Source of the DNA: Amorphophallus konjac
Lineage: Eukaryota; Streptophyta; Magnoliopsida; Alismatales; Araceae
Assembly (NCBI GenBank): GCA_022559845.1
Contig: CM040117.1
Span: 85,076,559-85,140,558 of the forward strand
DNA: 64,000 nt
Direction of reading: 5' to 3'
Shown here in pieces: positions 22,655-34,537 of this stretch; positions within the stretch are counted from its first letter, which is position 1; each line of letters starts with the position of its first letter. Made by a program: the position numbers and the translations under genes. The notes beneath the pieces are model-generated. The model saw nothing but the letters and a program-made list of their open reading frames with translations. It was not told the origin of the DNA and searched no databases.

Positions 22655-23282
22655 AAGTGCAGAAACCCTAGGGTTGAAATCCGAGGATAAACACCAAAAT
22701 TGGGAATTTAGATGGATTAAATCTCGAGATAATAGTGGGATAATATCCCAGAAGGAATAAAACTTTAGGTCGACGGCTATCCTCGGCGAAAATGGCTCAA
22801 ACAAGGAGTCTCGGGCGCCCTCGGCTGAAGAAAATGGAGCCCAGAATGATCAGGACTCTGCGGTCAAAACGCGGTCAGTCTCGAGACCGCCTCCTGATGA
22901 ATGCATTCAAGTGACAACCGCGAACTTCTAGGATGATAACAGGGCCAGAGAACGAGGTCGGCGCACCCACGGGCACGCCTAAAAGAAGCCTGAGAACACA
23001 GTCATAGGGTGACCACGACCTCAATAGGCAGAATGCGGTCAACTGTTGATCGCGACTACGGGGGGCCCACAAGATTCGTTCGGTCGATTGTTCGGCCATC
23101 TGAAATGAATCCGAGAACAAGTTAATCAAGGAAAATGGCCTTCAAGGCTTAATGGGCTCGAACAATGATCAAGAATGGGCTGAAAATACGCTCAAGAAAG
23201 GCTCCGAAACAAAGGATAATTCAGGGCATCATGAAAGATGAATAAAATAACTCAACTTGTAGGCTAAAAATAGGTGTCAACA

Positions 23283-23296
23283 GATGTCCCTCCTTG
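23283..23296 (-). promoter_or_regulatory. Polypurine tract of the minus-strand Tat-like element
   Basis: Minus strand AAGGAGGGACATC lies directly before the LTR start TGTTGACACC. The position is right for plus-strand priming. Confidence 0.6.
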
Positions 23297-24304
23297 ATGT
23301 CCACTTTGTAGGGGAACATGCGAAAGCGACGCGGAGGCGGAATGCAGTGGAGATGGAGTGAAAGCGATAGTGACGTGAAAATGAGATGAAGCAGAGATGA
23401 AGCGGAGAGAACTAAAAAGTGGGCATCAAGGTAAAAGACACCCATCACAACCAACAAGCGATAGGAATTCTCCCGAAAATGTCGAACTAACCAGTTAGAA
23501 CGGCTGGCACGGATGAGACATGTCTGGAGGAACTAAAGGAGGAAAAGGAAACACGACCGGGGACACAATCCAGAGCCAATGAGGGGATCATAAAGCAATA
23601 ACTGAAAAGCTGAAAAGGAAAACTGAGATAAAATCCAGACAAGAATCACGCTAGCCAACTAGATAAAGCGGGAAGATTAGAGAAGACGTTCAAATTTTGA
23701 GTGGAATGAGAATCTTATATCCAAGAGAATAAGCGCAATTAACCATTGCTGAGGAGAAACATTGAAAGAATCACGAGACGTGAATGCTCAAAAATGACAT
23801 GATGCATGCTGGGCTAAAATAAATAAATCATCAAAATGAATGTAAAGAAAACATAAAATAGAAAGTACTCAAGGATAATTTTGCTAGACTGAGCAAGACA
23901 GGGTCAAGAGTCTTCTTAAAACCACGGTGTGCGAGACAGAGTCCACCCAACTCAACCTAACGGCCTATCCAATGATTAACCGTATGCTCCTAGATCATCA
24001 TCGTTTTTGTTAAAGGAGAACATCAGATCCCAGAACACACAGAGAACCAGTCGGTCCTTGAGAGGCTATAATAGCGTAGATACCATATAGTAATGCAACA
24101 AAGAGCAGGAATAGAGAGCCATACCTGACTTACCTGCCAAGGTGAAACGACATTTTTTTGGATTTTTGGAACTTAAGACAACCAAACAAGTGAACAAAGA
24201 TGAACATGAACTAGAACATATAACATAACAAAGATGGATGAAATATAACAACATAACAATAAGGCAAAACATCACACGAACAAACAACAAGCGTGCGCGA
24301 AAAA
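23297..24304 (-). other. 3' UTR, no gene seen
   Basis: About 1 kb of 3' UTR between the purine tract and the GTGGGACAA array. I see no ORF or repeat that I can support. Confidence 0.5.
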
Positions 24305-24480
24305 CACGGTGGGACAAGACAACATAGCGCGGTGGGACGACAACACAGTGGGACAAAAGACCACGTGGGACAACAAGCACAGGGGAATGACAGACACGTG
24401 GGACAAGGACACAAGTGGGACGACAGCACGTGGGGCAACACAACATGGTGAGATGACAACCACGGGGACCAAAGACACAA
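24305..24480. repeat. Short degenerate tandem array, GTGGGACAA type
   Basis: About nine units of 17-21 bp carry GTGGGACAA or GTGGGACGA followed by a variable AC-rich tail; several junctions form CACGTG. It sits in the 3' UTR of the minus-strand Tat-like element. Open frames here (Cys/Val/Pro-rich when read on the minus strand) come from the repeat itself. Confidence 0.8.
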
Positions 24481-24785
24481 CAAGTACACTCTTCAATCAA
24501 CGCCCAAGATCAGATGAAGCAGAACCGCTAGGTTTACAATCGTAAGCAAATCCCTCTCATGAAGACATGATGATGAAGCGAGATGGACGATAGCTGAGAA
24601 GGACATGAGCTTCAGAATAGATCGAGGGATAGGATCGAAGAGGAGACAGATGAAAAGGATGTGAACAGGAGATAAAGTAGAAGAGATATAAAGTCAGAAA
24701 GCTTGAACACCTGCAACCGGCACACTTAGCAAATAGATCATACATATTCTCAACAAATAACCAGAAGATAAAGAATAAAAGACAC

Positions 24786-24931
24786 ATATTTTTTGTATTT
24801 TTAACCTTTTTTGATTTTTTTTATATTTTTAAAATATTTGATTTTTTTTGAAATTTTGACAATATTTGATTTTTTGGAAAATTTTGAAATTATTTATTTT
24901 TTTCTTTTTTTTATTTTAAAAATAGTAATCT
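24786..24931 (-). repeat. A-rich tandem repeat (minus strand) in the Tat 3' UTR
   Basis: On the minus strand this is a series of TCAAATATTTCAAAATCC-like units, homologous to 55229-55440 in the plus-strand element. It marks the same point of the 3' UTR in both copies. Confidence 0.8.
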
Positions 24932-25675
24932 GCAACACCCAAAGACAGGCTGAAACTACTAGCTAAGGGATCGTCGTCTCTGCCCTCTCGTTAAAGACTT
25001 CCCCTAAGCAGGACGTGCAATTGAGGGTGACTTGCCACAACCAAACGCCTTTAAAGAACGGTGTCCCTACTAAGGCCATACCCGGGATACAACCCAGCCT
25101 AAGAGAGAGAAACAGAAGAAAAATGGAGATAAGCTTTATGCATGATGGGAAATATCAGGAGTTGAATTCCTTTCAAGGCACTACCTTTCAAAGATACAGT
25201 CGGTTGCGCCGGGGCTTTGTGTCTTTGATTTTGAGACCTATTCATATTAAGCACGCATACGACCGGGCTCATAACGTCCCACGAGGAATTGTACTACCAC
25301 TCTTGCCATGCCTTTGATTCATAATTTTGAATTGAAATTTTCATATTTCCTTTTTAAAAGCCCTTATTGGCTAGATTTAGCATGAAAGCTCACTTTTAAG
25401 GGTCAAGACTGCCCCTATTTGAGACCTTTCTTGTATTAGGGAGTGCCTAAGTTGGTTATCTTATCCATCCATCTCTTGCCCCTGCACTCGGCTGAGCAGA
25501 GAAAAGAAAAGGCCTTTGTGGATACCCAAAGTATGGCCAAAGCAGCAATGATGTTGCTCAGAGGGATATCGGCTATAGCTCGCCGTGAAGTGTGTGAAAA
25601 ACCCATACTAAAGGTCACCCTCAATGATCGGGGAAAGAAACTAGACTCCTAGCATGGAGCTATCACCAGCCTAAG
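24932..25675 (-). other. Proximal 3' UTR of the minus-strand Tat-like element
   Basis: Blocks shared with the plus-strand copy, read on the minus strand: GGTCTCAAATAGGGGC (54284 region), GGCATGGCAAGAGTGG (54870), GGGACGTTATGAGCCC (54900), CCCCGGCG (54966) and CCCGGGTATGGCCT (55096). Order is the same, so this is orthologous UTR sequence. It is truncated at 25675 by the plus-strand insertion. Confidence 0.7.
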
Positions 25676-27441
25676 TGTTGACACCCATTTTTTGCTGATA
25701 AGTTGAGTCATTTCTCTTACTCTCATTTGTTGATGCCTCAAGTTATCCGTTACTCGTTGGGCTATTTTTTTCTGGCAACATCTTTGGGCCTATTTTATGG
25801 GTAGCCTCCCTCCCTGGCTAGGTCTGCTTCAATTCAGGGCTTAATGGGCCTTGATTTTATGTAATTGATTATTGTTATGAATTTCAAGCGTCCAGATTAA
25901 TGAACGGTCAATCCATGGCCGCACAACACATGAGCGGTCATTTTTGGGCCGTCCATATATTTATGGGATATTTTAGTTGATTTTCTGAATTATCACCGAC
26001 ATGCTTTCATACGGCTTAGGTGTAGCCGTTCAACTTGATGAGCGGGCTAACATTAGCCGTTCTAGCCCCAGAGTCCTAAGCTCGGTTGATTGTTCATATA
26101 ATTATCTATTTGTCTCATTTACTCTGATTTTCCACCGACAAGATATGTGCGGTTGCATCTTGGCCGCTCTTATGGATGAAGGTTCGCAAGTAACCGTTCA
26201 TACATGAGAGTCCAACCGCGATGTTTTCGGTCAGTTCGATGGATAATTTGTTTCTATTTTCTATTTATTGAATTTCCACCGACAGGGATGGACGGCCCAG
26301 GATTTGCTGCTTATATGGATGAGTGGTCTATCGTATGGCCGTTTAACTGCTCGTTTCCTGAAGACTTAACAGATTTTCTTTCTCAACTTGTGGATTTATC
26401 CCCAACTTTCTCCAACCATTTCTCCGTGAATACTGAACCAAATTCGATGCCGTTTCTTCTGGTTGAGAGATAATTCATTTATCTACACATTTTATGTTAA
26501 TATCCCGACCTGAAAATGCCTAGAAACCCTAATTTTGAGCTGAGACTTTAGGGGCTCTATAAATAGACCCTAGAGGCCGGGCTTGAAAAGGGGGGAGATT
26601 CTCGGTCGACGGCGAAGCCCTGTTGAATTCTCGAGCGACCCAAGACCAGGGTGGGAGGCCTTCTACGTCCTTCTAGGCCTCCGGTTCAAGGAGTAACTAG
26701 TTTTGAGTCTTTGTTTCAATTAGTCCCACCACGGGTTTCTTCATTGCATTCATACTTTTCTCTTCTTTCCCACCCACGTTTTGTCATTCACACTACATTA
26801 CACACACCCTCCTATGTTTTTGGCGCCCCTAGGGGTTTACAAATCCCCAGGTATCCTCCATTTCATTTAGTCATGTTTGTTCCTTTCCATTCTGGCATTT
26901 ATTGCACTCCATAGTTCTGACTTGGGTTTTTCTTTGTGTTCTACATGTGGTTTTGTAGGTCAGCAACACACTAGCGCGAGGCCCACTCTTTCTGGCCGGC
27001 CGGAAAGGGTGGAGGTTTGGACTTTTACAACTTACGGCGTGGTAGTCTTGTGCGATTCAAAACAGTCCGTTCGAGTTGAAGTGTGGTTGATCTTGGACCG
27101 TTCTTCTTCATCCTGCGGTTGGGTCTGAGCCGTTTGTCTGCCAGTCGTTCTTCGTCCCGCGTCCTCTCTCAGCACTGACGAGCGGTCTGTCGAGCGGCCG
27201 TTTAAGATAAGGGCGGTTCTTTAGGAGCCGTGCATCCTTCCAGTGCTGGTCAAAAGGTGAGTGTCTCCCTCTTCTTTCTAAGGTACAGTGTGTTCATCAC
27301 GTTCGGAGCCTTGGTGGCGATCACGGGTTTCTACTTCTGTTCCTTTCTACTCCCGTTTTGTTTACTTTCATATTTATATTAGTAAAGGGATTTGAAGGGA
27401 GTTTTAAGCCGGTGTAGAAAAGGTAACATTTCATACCAACA
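25676..27441 (+). repeat. 5' LTR of the plus-strand Tat-like element
   Basis: Starts TGTTGACACCC and ends ACCAACA, 1766 bp. U3 carries three imperfect repeats of about 140 bp with CACCGACA near 25994, 26133 and 26277, each followed by a cytosine-guanine rich GCCGTT or GGCCG and a GATGA block. The TATA box is at 26557-26566. The end is set by the primer site three bases later; the partner LTR is not in the window, so the end is inferred. Confidence 0.75.
26557..26566 (+). promoter_or_regulatory. TATA box of the plus-strand Tat-like LTR
   Basis: CTATAAATAG lies about 880 bp into the LTR, ahead of a pyrimidine-rich region. Confidence 0.65.
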
Positions 27442-27444
27442 AAT

Positions 27445-27464
27445 TTCTGGCGATCACGATGGGA
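27445..27464 (+). promoter_or_regulatory. Putative primer binding site, Tat type
   Basis: TTCTGGCGATCACGATGGGA follows the LTR end. Tat/Ogre elements use a TGGCGACTCTGCTGGGGAC-like site for tRNA-Arg; only the TGGCGA start and GGGA end match well, so the tRNA is uncertain. Confidence 0.5.
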
Positions 27465-28703
27465 CACCTAGTGCCCATCGTGTTAGTGACTTGCTAACCC
27501 TCTCCTTTGCTTTGTTAGTCCTCGTTCTTGAGTGGTTTCAGGTCGATCATTGCTGTTCACGTTTCTATCCTCTGGAACTTGTGCGGTTCTCCCAAAGCCG
27601 TCCACCAGATTCTGCGGCCAAAGACTCACTACTCTTCTCTGTGAACAGTGCCATTCCTTCTGCCACCCTACTGCTTCCAGCGGTCTTCTACCGCCCGTAC
27701 ATCATTCCGGCGGTCTGTTACCGGCCGCTCGAATTCCAGGCTCAGGTGCGTCTCTGCCTTCACACTGTTAGTTTTCATTGACGTTCTGCGGTTGCTGCAG
27801 GCCCGTTCTAGAGTCCGCACGATCTATCGTGAGACCGTCCATCTAGGTACGATTTGGCCTTTCACCAATTTGTTTTTCTGTCAGTATTTGTCGTCACTCC
27901 CTGCCAGTGAACGGTCCACCCAAGACCGTCAACCTCCCTGCGCGGTCTCACAGAGACCATCCTTGTCGTGCTATAGTGCACCTGAGCCTCATCTTGGTTG
28001 CCATGCCATATTATTTTTGTGATATTTGGTGATGTTCTGATCTCCCCCTACTATCGTTATATTGTTGCATGATTGTGTTCATTTCATTTTCTCATACTTA
28101 CTTGATCATTGTCTACTAGATCTAGGCTAGACTTTGCATGCACTCCGGTGCGCAAAGGGGCATACATACTCTTCATAGCAGTTGCATTCCTACCGAGGTA
28201 GGGTTTCCTCTCATCTCTATATTCCTTGGAGCCGACTAGGTGACCTTGCTGAGGGCCTCCGTAAGTCCCCGTGAGCCATGGATTCCCACATGGACGCCAG
28301 ACATGTTGTACCATACCCCCCCCAAGTCTGGGGTTTGCATTTGCGAGAGAGAGAGAGTCCCTTAGAGTCATCCAGTTCCCCATTTCTCACCCTGGTTAGG
28401 TACCTTGTGGTTGACTGAACTCACATCTAAATTAATCCACAAAGGTCCTAAAAAAGAAAAATTCATAAGATCTGTCGCGCATCATTCATAATTTGGGTGT
28501 TTACTTGGTTGACTCTCTTCTCATCCCTTCCCTCTCTTGTGTGCATTGCTTGATTGTTGTTTAGATTTTGGTTAGGATTGTTTGCCTCTTCTCCCTAGGT
28601 GCTCTAGTGTATGTGGAGTTGCCTCACACCCTCAGGATCATCTCCTAGGGGCAGCTCACATTTCTATTCCTATCTTAATTTCCTGTTCGACTCATCACCC
28701 ACC
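27465..28703 (+). other. Long leader of the Tat-like element
   Basis: About 1.2 kb without a supported gene. It contains repeated GCGGTC, GACCGTC and GGCCGC words (27580-27960) and the shared hairpin module at 28222-28312. Confidence 0.6.
28222..28312 (+). other. Shared hairpin module, copy 2 (leader)
   Basis: Contains GGCCTCCGTAAGTCCCC, stem CCATG (28276-28280) and CATGG (28289-28293) around loop GATTCCCA, and ends ATGTTGTACC. The stem differs from the copies at 2978, 38185 and 33149 while pairing fully. Confidence 0.8.
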
Positions 28704-30515
28704 ATGTCATCCTACAACTTCTCCCATTCCCATGAGGATTCTCTCCCTCAGGGACTTCTCGAGTACCCGCCTAGGGTCGCCCATGTGCAGGGGGGAGAGG
28801 GGACTGCCCCTCCTCTCCCGACCATTATCATCGAGGGCCCTCAACCCTCCCTTTCTGATTCCTCTTCACAGAATTCGGCCAATCAGATTCTTAACATGGT
28901 GGCCCAGCTTGATCCGACCCAGCTTCATCTTGTTCTATAAGCTCTGTAGGGGGCGGATGCTCCATCTTCAGTTCCTTCTCATGGCGTGACCACTGCCGCC
29001 ATTATATTTTCGGCTACCGGATTAGGGGCCACCTCTTCGGCCCCCATTGATCTCACTCCGATTCATCCTCAATTTTTCTGGTTCCCCACTATGGAAGCGG
29101 GCCAGGCTTCTACCTCGGCCCATCAACCACTTGACAAGGGGAAGACTCAGATCCCCTCCAGTTCTTATGTTGATCCTTACACCACCTTCTCTCTAGTGCC
29201 GCAGGCCTTCGTGGCCCTGGTCGATTTTATCCGTCTACAACCAGGGGCCGCCCAGTTGGCTCATGTGGATATGGGCCCTTCCCTAGCCCATTATCCATCT
29301 TATGGGCTGCCCCCTCAGTCGGTTTATCCTTCGGCTCCCTACTCTGCTTCTGGCTTTCCTGCCGTATCTCCTCCTTCCTGGGAACGGGAACTTCTTGACA
29401 AATGGGCAGCAGATTGACCTCCTCCACAAGTGGGTTGGCCCGCAGTCTCTAGCCGATGTCCCCATTTCTAACTTCAGGGACATTCGCTTCTCTCCCCAGT
29501 CTGAGCTCCCCGTGTACCGGAAATATGACGGGAATGGCAACCCATTTATTCATGTCAGGGAGTTCCTCTATGAATCGGCGCAGTTCCAACACGATGACCG
29601 CTTGATGGCGTATTTGTTCCACCGATCCTTGGACGGGATCGCCCTTGAATGGTTCTACACCTTGCCCTGGAGGAGGCAGAGAGTTTCAAGACCGTGAATG
29701 AGAATTTTATCCAGAGATTTCAAGATCGGGTTGGTCTCGAGTATTCTTTTACAGACTTATTTGCAGAGAAGATGAAGCCGGATGAGGACTTTGCCGCGTA
29801 TGCAGACCGATGGAGGCAGATGGCCTCGCGTGTGCCCGGGCAGATCCCAGAAGAAGAAAAGGTCAAATTGATGATTTCTAATGCCACTTCGACGTTCCGG
29901 AACATATTGGCAATGAACGATATATCTAACATGCACCAGTTGTACAGTCGGGCTCGGTTCATACAAACCCAGTTCAAAGACTCCCCCATCCATTCCCTTT
30001 TCGAGGCCCAGAAATCTAAAACCACCCAAAAATCCCAAGGCCCAGTTACTAAGGGAGTACAAACTAATGAGCAGGTCCAGGCTGTTCAATTCCCTAACCA
30101 GCCCGCTTCACCCCGTTTCCAGCAACCCCCACGCAACCCCCAGTTCTCCGCTCCACAAGCTCCCCGACCCACTTTCCAAGCTCCTCAGCATCCACAACAA
30201 CCACCTCCACCACCACAGCCTCAACAGCCACCCCAATACCATAACGTTCCTCCTCCCGCTGGTTATGGGCCTGCTCGGCCGGGACCCAAGAGAGTCAATT
30301 ACCCACCACTTCCAGAAACACTCCCTGACATCTTTTCGGCCTTGATGTACACTGGTGACATTCAATTGCCTCCGGAACGTCAGAACTGGAATCCGGCAGC
30401 CGATCAGTCAAGGTATTGCATATACCATCGGCAGCCCGGGCACACCATAGAGAGATGTGACCAGTTCAGAGATTTGGTGTATGATTTGCATGAGGGCCAG
30501 AGGATTGATTAGGCC
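28704..30515 (+). pseudogene. gag: Tat-lineage Gag, broken
   Basis: Nucleocapsid polyprotein of the element. The start is ATG at 28704 (context ACCATGTCA). An N-terminal Ser/Pro-rich region is followed by the capsid (about 29430-30020) with IHVREFLYESAQF, ALEWFY, and VNENFIQRFQDRVG. A Pro/Gln-rich linker (30090-30300) precedes a CX2HX4HX4C knuckle (CIYHRQPGHTIERC, about 30417-30458), the form typical of the Tat lineage. Defects: stops near 28938, a frame change near 29390, and a one-base loss near 29665 where ALEWFYT moves to another frame. The segment ends at TAG 30510-30512. Confidence 0.88.
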
Positions 30516-31722
30516 CAAATGCACAAATTGATTGAAGACATAAAAGAAAGAAAAAGACAAGCCAGGCCGCAGCGGGCGGTGCCTTAGCAACAGCAGATCC
30601 AGCAACCTCTCCAACAACGACAACCTCAACAGCAGCAACAACAACACCAAGACGTTGGGATTCATCAGAATCCCATGCCAGAACATCCGCCCGCTCCTCA
30701 ACAGCAACAACAGCCGCCGGCACCGGCTCAAGTGAATGTAGTTCACCACCCAGCCCCTAATGCTGGGTGGTCTTTTGACGATGAGACTGCCACTCATCTT
30801 TTAGCATTCCACCACACTAACTCCCCCACACTTTCTGTCCCTTCCATCCTCCGACCCACCACCTTTGCCACCGCTCCACCCACTATCCCTTCCCGACCAC
30901 CTATTGCACCCACCACATTCCCCACCATCCCGCTAGTCCTTCCACCATCACCCACCATACCCTCCATCATCACCCCTCCATTTAACCCTTCACCGATCAT
31001 CATTCTGCCAGGCCATCCTCCGCCATCCTCACCCCCATTTCTACCACTTTCCCTTACCCTATCGGGCCAATCGGGAGTCCATCTGATGCCGTGCCGGCAC
31101 GACAATGCGCCCTCCGGAGCGGGCGTCTATTCCACAGAAGTTACCCCTTCCCTGGTGTATTTGCACCCAACCCTCAAGTTCCTTCCTCAACAGTTGAAGC
31201 AGAAGAAGTAGACCCCGTGCCGGGCACGAAGTATGACTTGCTACAGCATTTGGACTGGATGCCGGCCAAAATATCGGTTCTGGAGCTAATTAAAAGGTCC
31301 ACGCTACATCAAGATGCCCTAAGGGCTTTTTTGCAGAAAGTTATGGTTAGCGAGGACGTGGCGGTAGACAGTTTGCCGTTAGTGTTGGCAACAATTACAA
31401 GGGGGCCTTCCATTTCATTCTCTGAGTTAGAACTCTGCATTACTATTTCTTTGAACAAAGTGGCACTTGAATCAGCCCTTGTGGACACGGGAGCATCGAT
31501 AAATGTGTATCCGTTAAGTACACTGCATGCCTGCAATATTTCAGAAGATATGCTTAGGCCGATGCCAACCACAATTGCGGCATATAATAACTCCAGACGA
31601 GCTTGCCATGGGGTCGTGACAGTTCAGACCGAGCTAGGGCCTTTAGTAGTGGACGTGGAGTTTTATGTACTGGACATAGACCCGATGTTCAAGGCAATTC
31701 TGGGTCATCCATGGATAGATAG
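30516..31722 (+). pseudogene. pr: Tat-lineage linker and aspartic protease, truncated
   Basis: A Gln/Pro-rich linker (30590-31090, with a glutamine run) leads through a frameshift (between about 31090 and 31190) to the protease. The active site is DTGAS in ALVDTGASINVYPLSTL (about 31480-31530) and the fold is closed by ILGHPWID at 31698-31719. The reading frame is cut there by the solo-LTR fragment starting at 31723, so the expected end of the protease and the linker to RT (several hundred bases in intact relatives) are missing. Its function would be polyprotein cleavage. Confidence 0.88.
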
Positions 31723-33129
31723 TGTCACGCCCCGAGCCTTTATTACTGCGGAAGACTAACTCGGGGAGCGCGAACAGCCGGCATGGTAAGCCTCTTGCGA
31801 GCAAGAACAATCAGAGCGCAAGACAATCACACATAAAGATGCAATTGCACAATATATATTCAAACTTCAACTTTATTTCATTGATAATCAAATTGAACCC
31901 TCAATTACAATCACTAATTCAACTTCCATTATGTACTAGACTTAAGAAATAGGAAAATTACATAGACTCAATCTAAACAATATAGACTTTCCTAAGTCTT
32001 CACTCTCATCTTTGACAATACTTTCATTCGCTCTCGAACCCGCTACTTGTATAACCCGAATCCGAATTCGAATCACTTCCATCTCCTGAAAAGATTGGAA
32101 ATAGGTAATGAGCACACTTATCCAGTAGGTATCTTCGCATCAACATGAAGGCACTATTAAAGTAATTAACAATTTAGCTCTAAAGAATAAGGTAAAAATC
32201 ATGCGAATGCGATCAATCACGCGATTAAACCAAAGTTACAAGACGATCAAGTAAGTTAGAATGAGAGCAAGTACGAACTAGCAAGAATGTAACAAGAACA
32301 TGATATTAGCCTTTCATGAACAAGAATGTATCAAGAATGTACTAGCAAGCCACATAATCATCACTCCCGTATCTTTTGCTTATGAGCAAGTACTTCGTGA
32401 ATTTCTGTGGAATATCAAGTAAGAAAGTCATGTACAAGAATGTCATGTCGTGCCGTTGATTTTCACTTATTTATAAAGAAAGTACTCCCAGCGCAATGCG
32501 ACGCCAGTAGCATCATACCCCATGGTTTATAAAATAGTATGTTTCCGACAATCAGCGGAGGGGACTAGCATAGAGCCCTTGAACACAACCAATGCTCGAT
32601 CGCATCTTCAATTATAAATCAAGTTACTTCCACTCATGTTAACAATAAAATATGGCCAAGAATGTAATAAGTTCAATAAGCTCATGATAACAATAATTCA
32701 ATGAATGAATGCTTCAATAAGAATTATGAGAAATCAAGAATGACTTAAGCAAGGTTATGCTTATGGAAATAAATCGGCAGCATAACGATACGTTCTTTAT
32801 CTTCCATTCATTATATTAGGTTTCTTGATCAATATGATAAATTCTAGATCATTAATAGTCCATCTAGAACCCTTGGAATATCAACCCTTGGTCCACCTTG
32901 GGTTAAAATACTCAAGAAGTGTGACGGTCGTGTACTGGGCCGTTACATGATGTGACGCTCCAGTATTGGGCCGTTACATTAGTCTGAATCCAGAATTTAG
33001 AAATCGGACTCAGTGGAATGTGACGGTCGTATATTGGGCCGTTACTTGTGCCTGACGGTCCAATATAGAGCCGTTACATTACTGGTAACCAAAAATATCG
33101 ATAGTGTAATCTAATCAATGGGCTTTGAT

Positions 33130-33222
33130 GGTACAACCAACTCGGCGTCCTAGTGGGAATCCCAGGCTCGTGGAGAATTACGGAGGCCTTGAAACAAGAT
33201 TTCCTGGTCCATTGGAAGGAAT
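33130..33222 (-). other. Shared hairpin module, copy 3 (minus strand)
   Basis: On the minus strand: GGCCTCCGTAATTCTCC, stem CCTGG and CTAGG around loop GATTCCCA (plus-strand 33149-33166), then GGTTGTACC. It is in the same orientation as its host LTR, as are the other copies. Confidence 0.8.
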
Positions 33223-34524
33223 ATCCAATAGAGAGGTCCTCATGTCCAAGAATAATGTTCCTATAGTGCAAAGTGAACTAATGAACAACATACCGGAGTA
33301 TGTGCCATGTACTTAAAGAAAATGACTCTATAGATAGAGGAAGAATGTATAACATTGTGAAACCATGAGGAAACTCCGTCATTACAATATTTGGAAAATC
33401 ATGATTTAGAATACAAAACTATAGAGTTTTAGCCAATGAAATTAACATAACTTAAAATAGTTCAAGATTCCTAGATCATGCAGATTCCAATATGAATTAG
33501 TAAGTAAACTTAAAATCATAATAATAGGTCAAAACTCAGCTAACTAGGCTTATTTATAAGTTAACTTAACTGGTTACTATTCTGTTATGGGCTGACAGAA
33601 CATAGAGTCTAACGCTCTAACAGGAGAGCGTCACAGTGCTTGTGACGGTCTATCGAGGGGCCGTTAAAGTAATGTAACGCTCCTGTCCTGGTGCGTTAGA
33701 GACAACGGTGAAATGAAAACATAACAGAGTGTGTGACGGTCGGTCGTAAGGCCGTTATATCATGTGACGGTCTTACCCTGATCCGTTAGAGCCTCTGCTG
33801 ACAGCAATAAATAACAATGACCTAAGTTTCAACTCGCATCATGTCTAAAAATCATACATATAACTTCTCACATGATAGAATGAAGGCTAAACGAATATCA
33901 TGCATGGGTTCTCTGTGAATTTCACAAGGAAATTTCTTTTTAATTTAGTTTGGGCTAAGAATATAGATATATGCATGTCTCCACTAAAACATGAAATTCA
34001 TGAGCTAAAGTGCATGTAATTCAAGTAAAATCAAAGGAATTTTATCTCTAACATGTAGTTTTTGCCGTTCATGAGATAACCTACCTCTTCTAAAACCTTT
34101 AAACTTCGAAATTGATGCTAGATGTTACCCTTAGACCCTTGTACTTCTTGTGATAAAATAGCAACTTCAATCTACTCTATTTCCTCAGCCTCTTGACCTA
34201 AGGACATGAAATTTTGAGGGTAAGAAGATGAAACTATTGGGTACAAAAAGTTCTAAAGGATCGAATTCTAATTACCTCGTTTAGACGTCCTAATCTCTGG
34301 ATCTTCAGGGGTCTTGCGTTCAGATTCCTGGGTTGCTAAGGTTAAATCAGCAACTTTGGAAGCTTCTATCTTCTTGGTTGCTTGATCTCCTAGCATGAAA
34401 TTTGGAGAACTATTAGTCTATAATATACTAGACAAAATCTTGTAAAGACCTTACCCGAAATTATGACTCCTTACCTTGATTCTTCACGGGTCAAAAGTAA
34501 GGGTCGCCCAGTTCAGAATTAGGT

Positions 34525-34537
34525 CCTATTTATAGGG
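34525..34537 (-). promoter_or_regulatory. TATA box of the minus-strand solo LTR
   Basis: Minus strand CCCTATAAATAGG, about 235 bp from the presumed LTR start. Confidence 0.6.

Larger units (their letters stand above)
21700..23282 (-). repeat. 3' LTR of the minus-strand Tat-like element (end approximate)
   Basis: On the minus strand it opens TGTTGACACCTATTTTT, like the plus-strand element's LTR at 25676 (TGTTGACACCCATTTTT). It has a TATA box CTATAAATAGC (22644-22654) with pyrimidine-rich DNA after it, and CCTTGGTGGCGATCA shared with the plus-strand LTR near 27310. The partner LTR is outside the window, so the 3' boundary is not fixed. Confidence 0.6.
21560..25675 (-). mobile_element. 3' end of a minus-strand Tat/Ogre-like Ty3/Gypsy element
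   Basis: Read on the minus strand, 25675 down to 23283 is a 3' UTR homologous in several ordered blocks to 54040-55440, the 3' UTR of the plus-strand Tat element. A purine tract and an LTR start at 23282 (TGTTGACACC) follow. The left limit of the LTR is not clear; 21560-21900 is an estimate. The coding part is missing because the plus-strand element is inserted at 25675/25676 and the remainder would lie beyond the window. Confidence 0.65.

Noticed and set aside
24066..24500. Cys/Val/Pro-rich minus-strand ORFs
   Set aside because: They arise from the GTGGGACAA array read in several frames.
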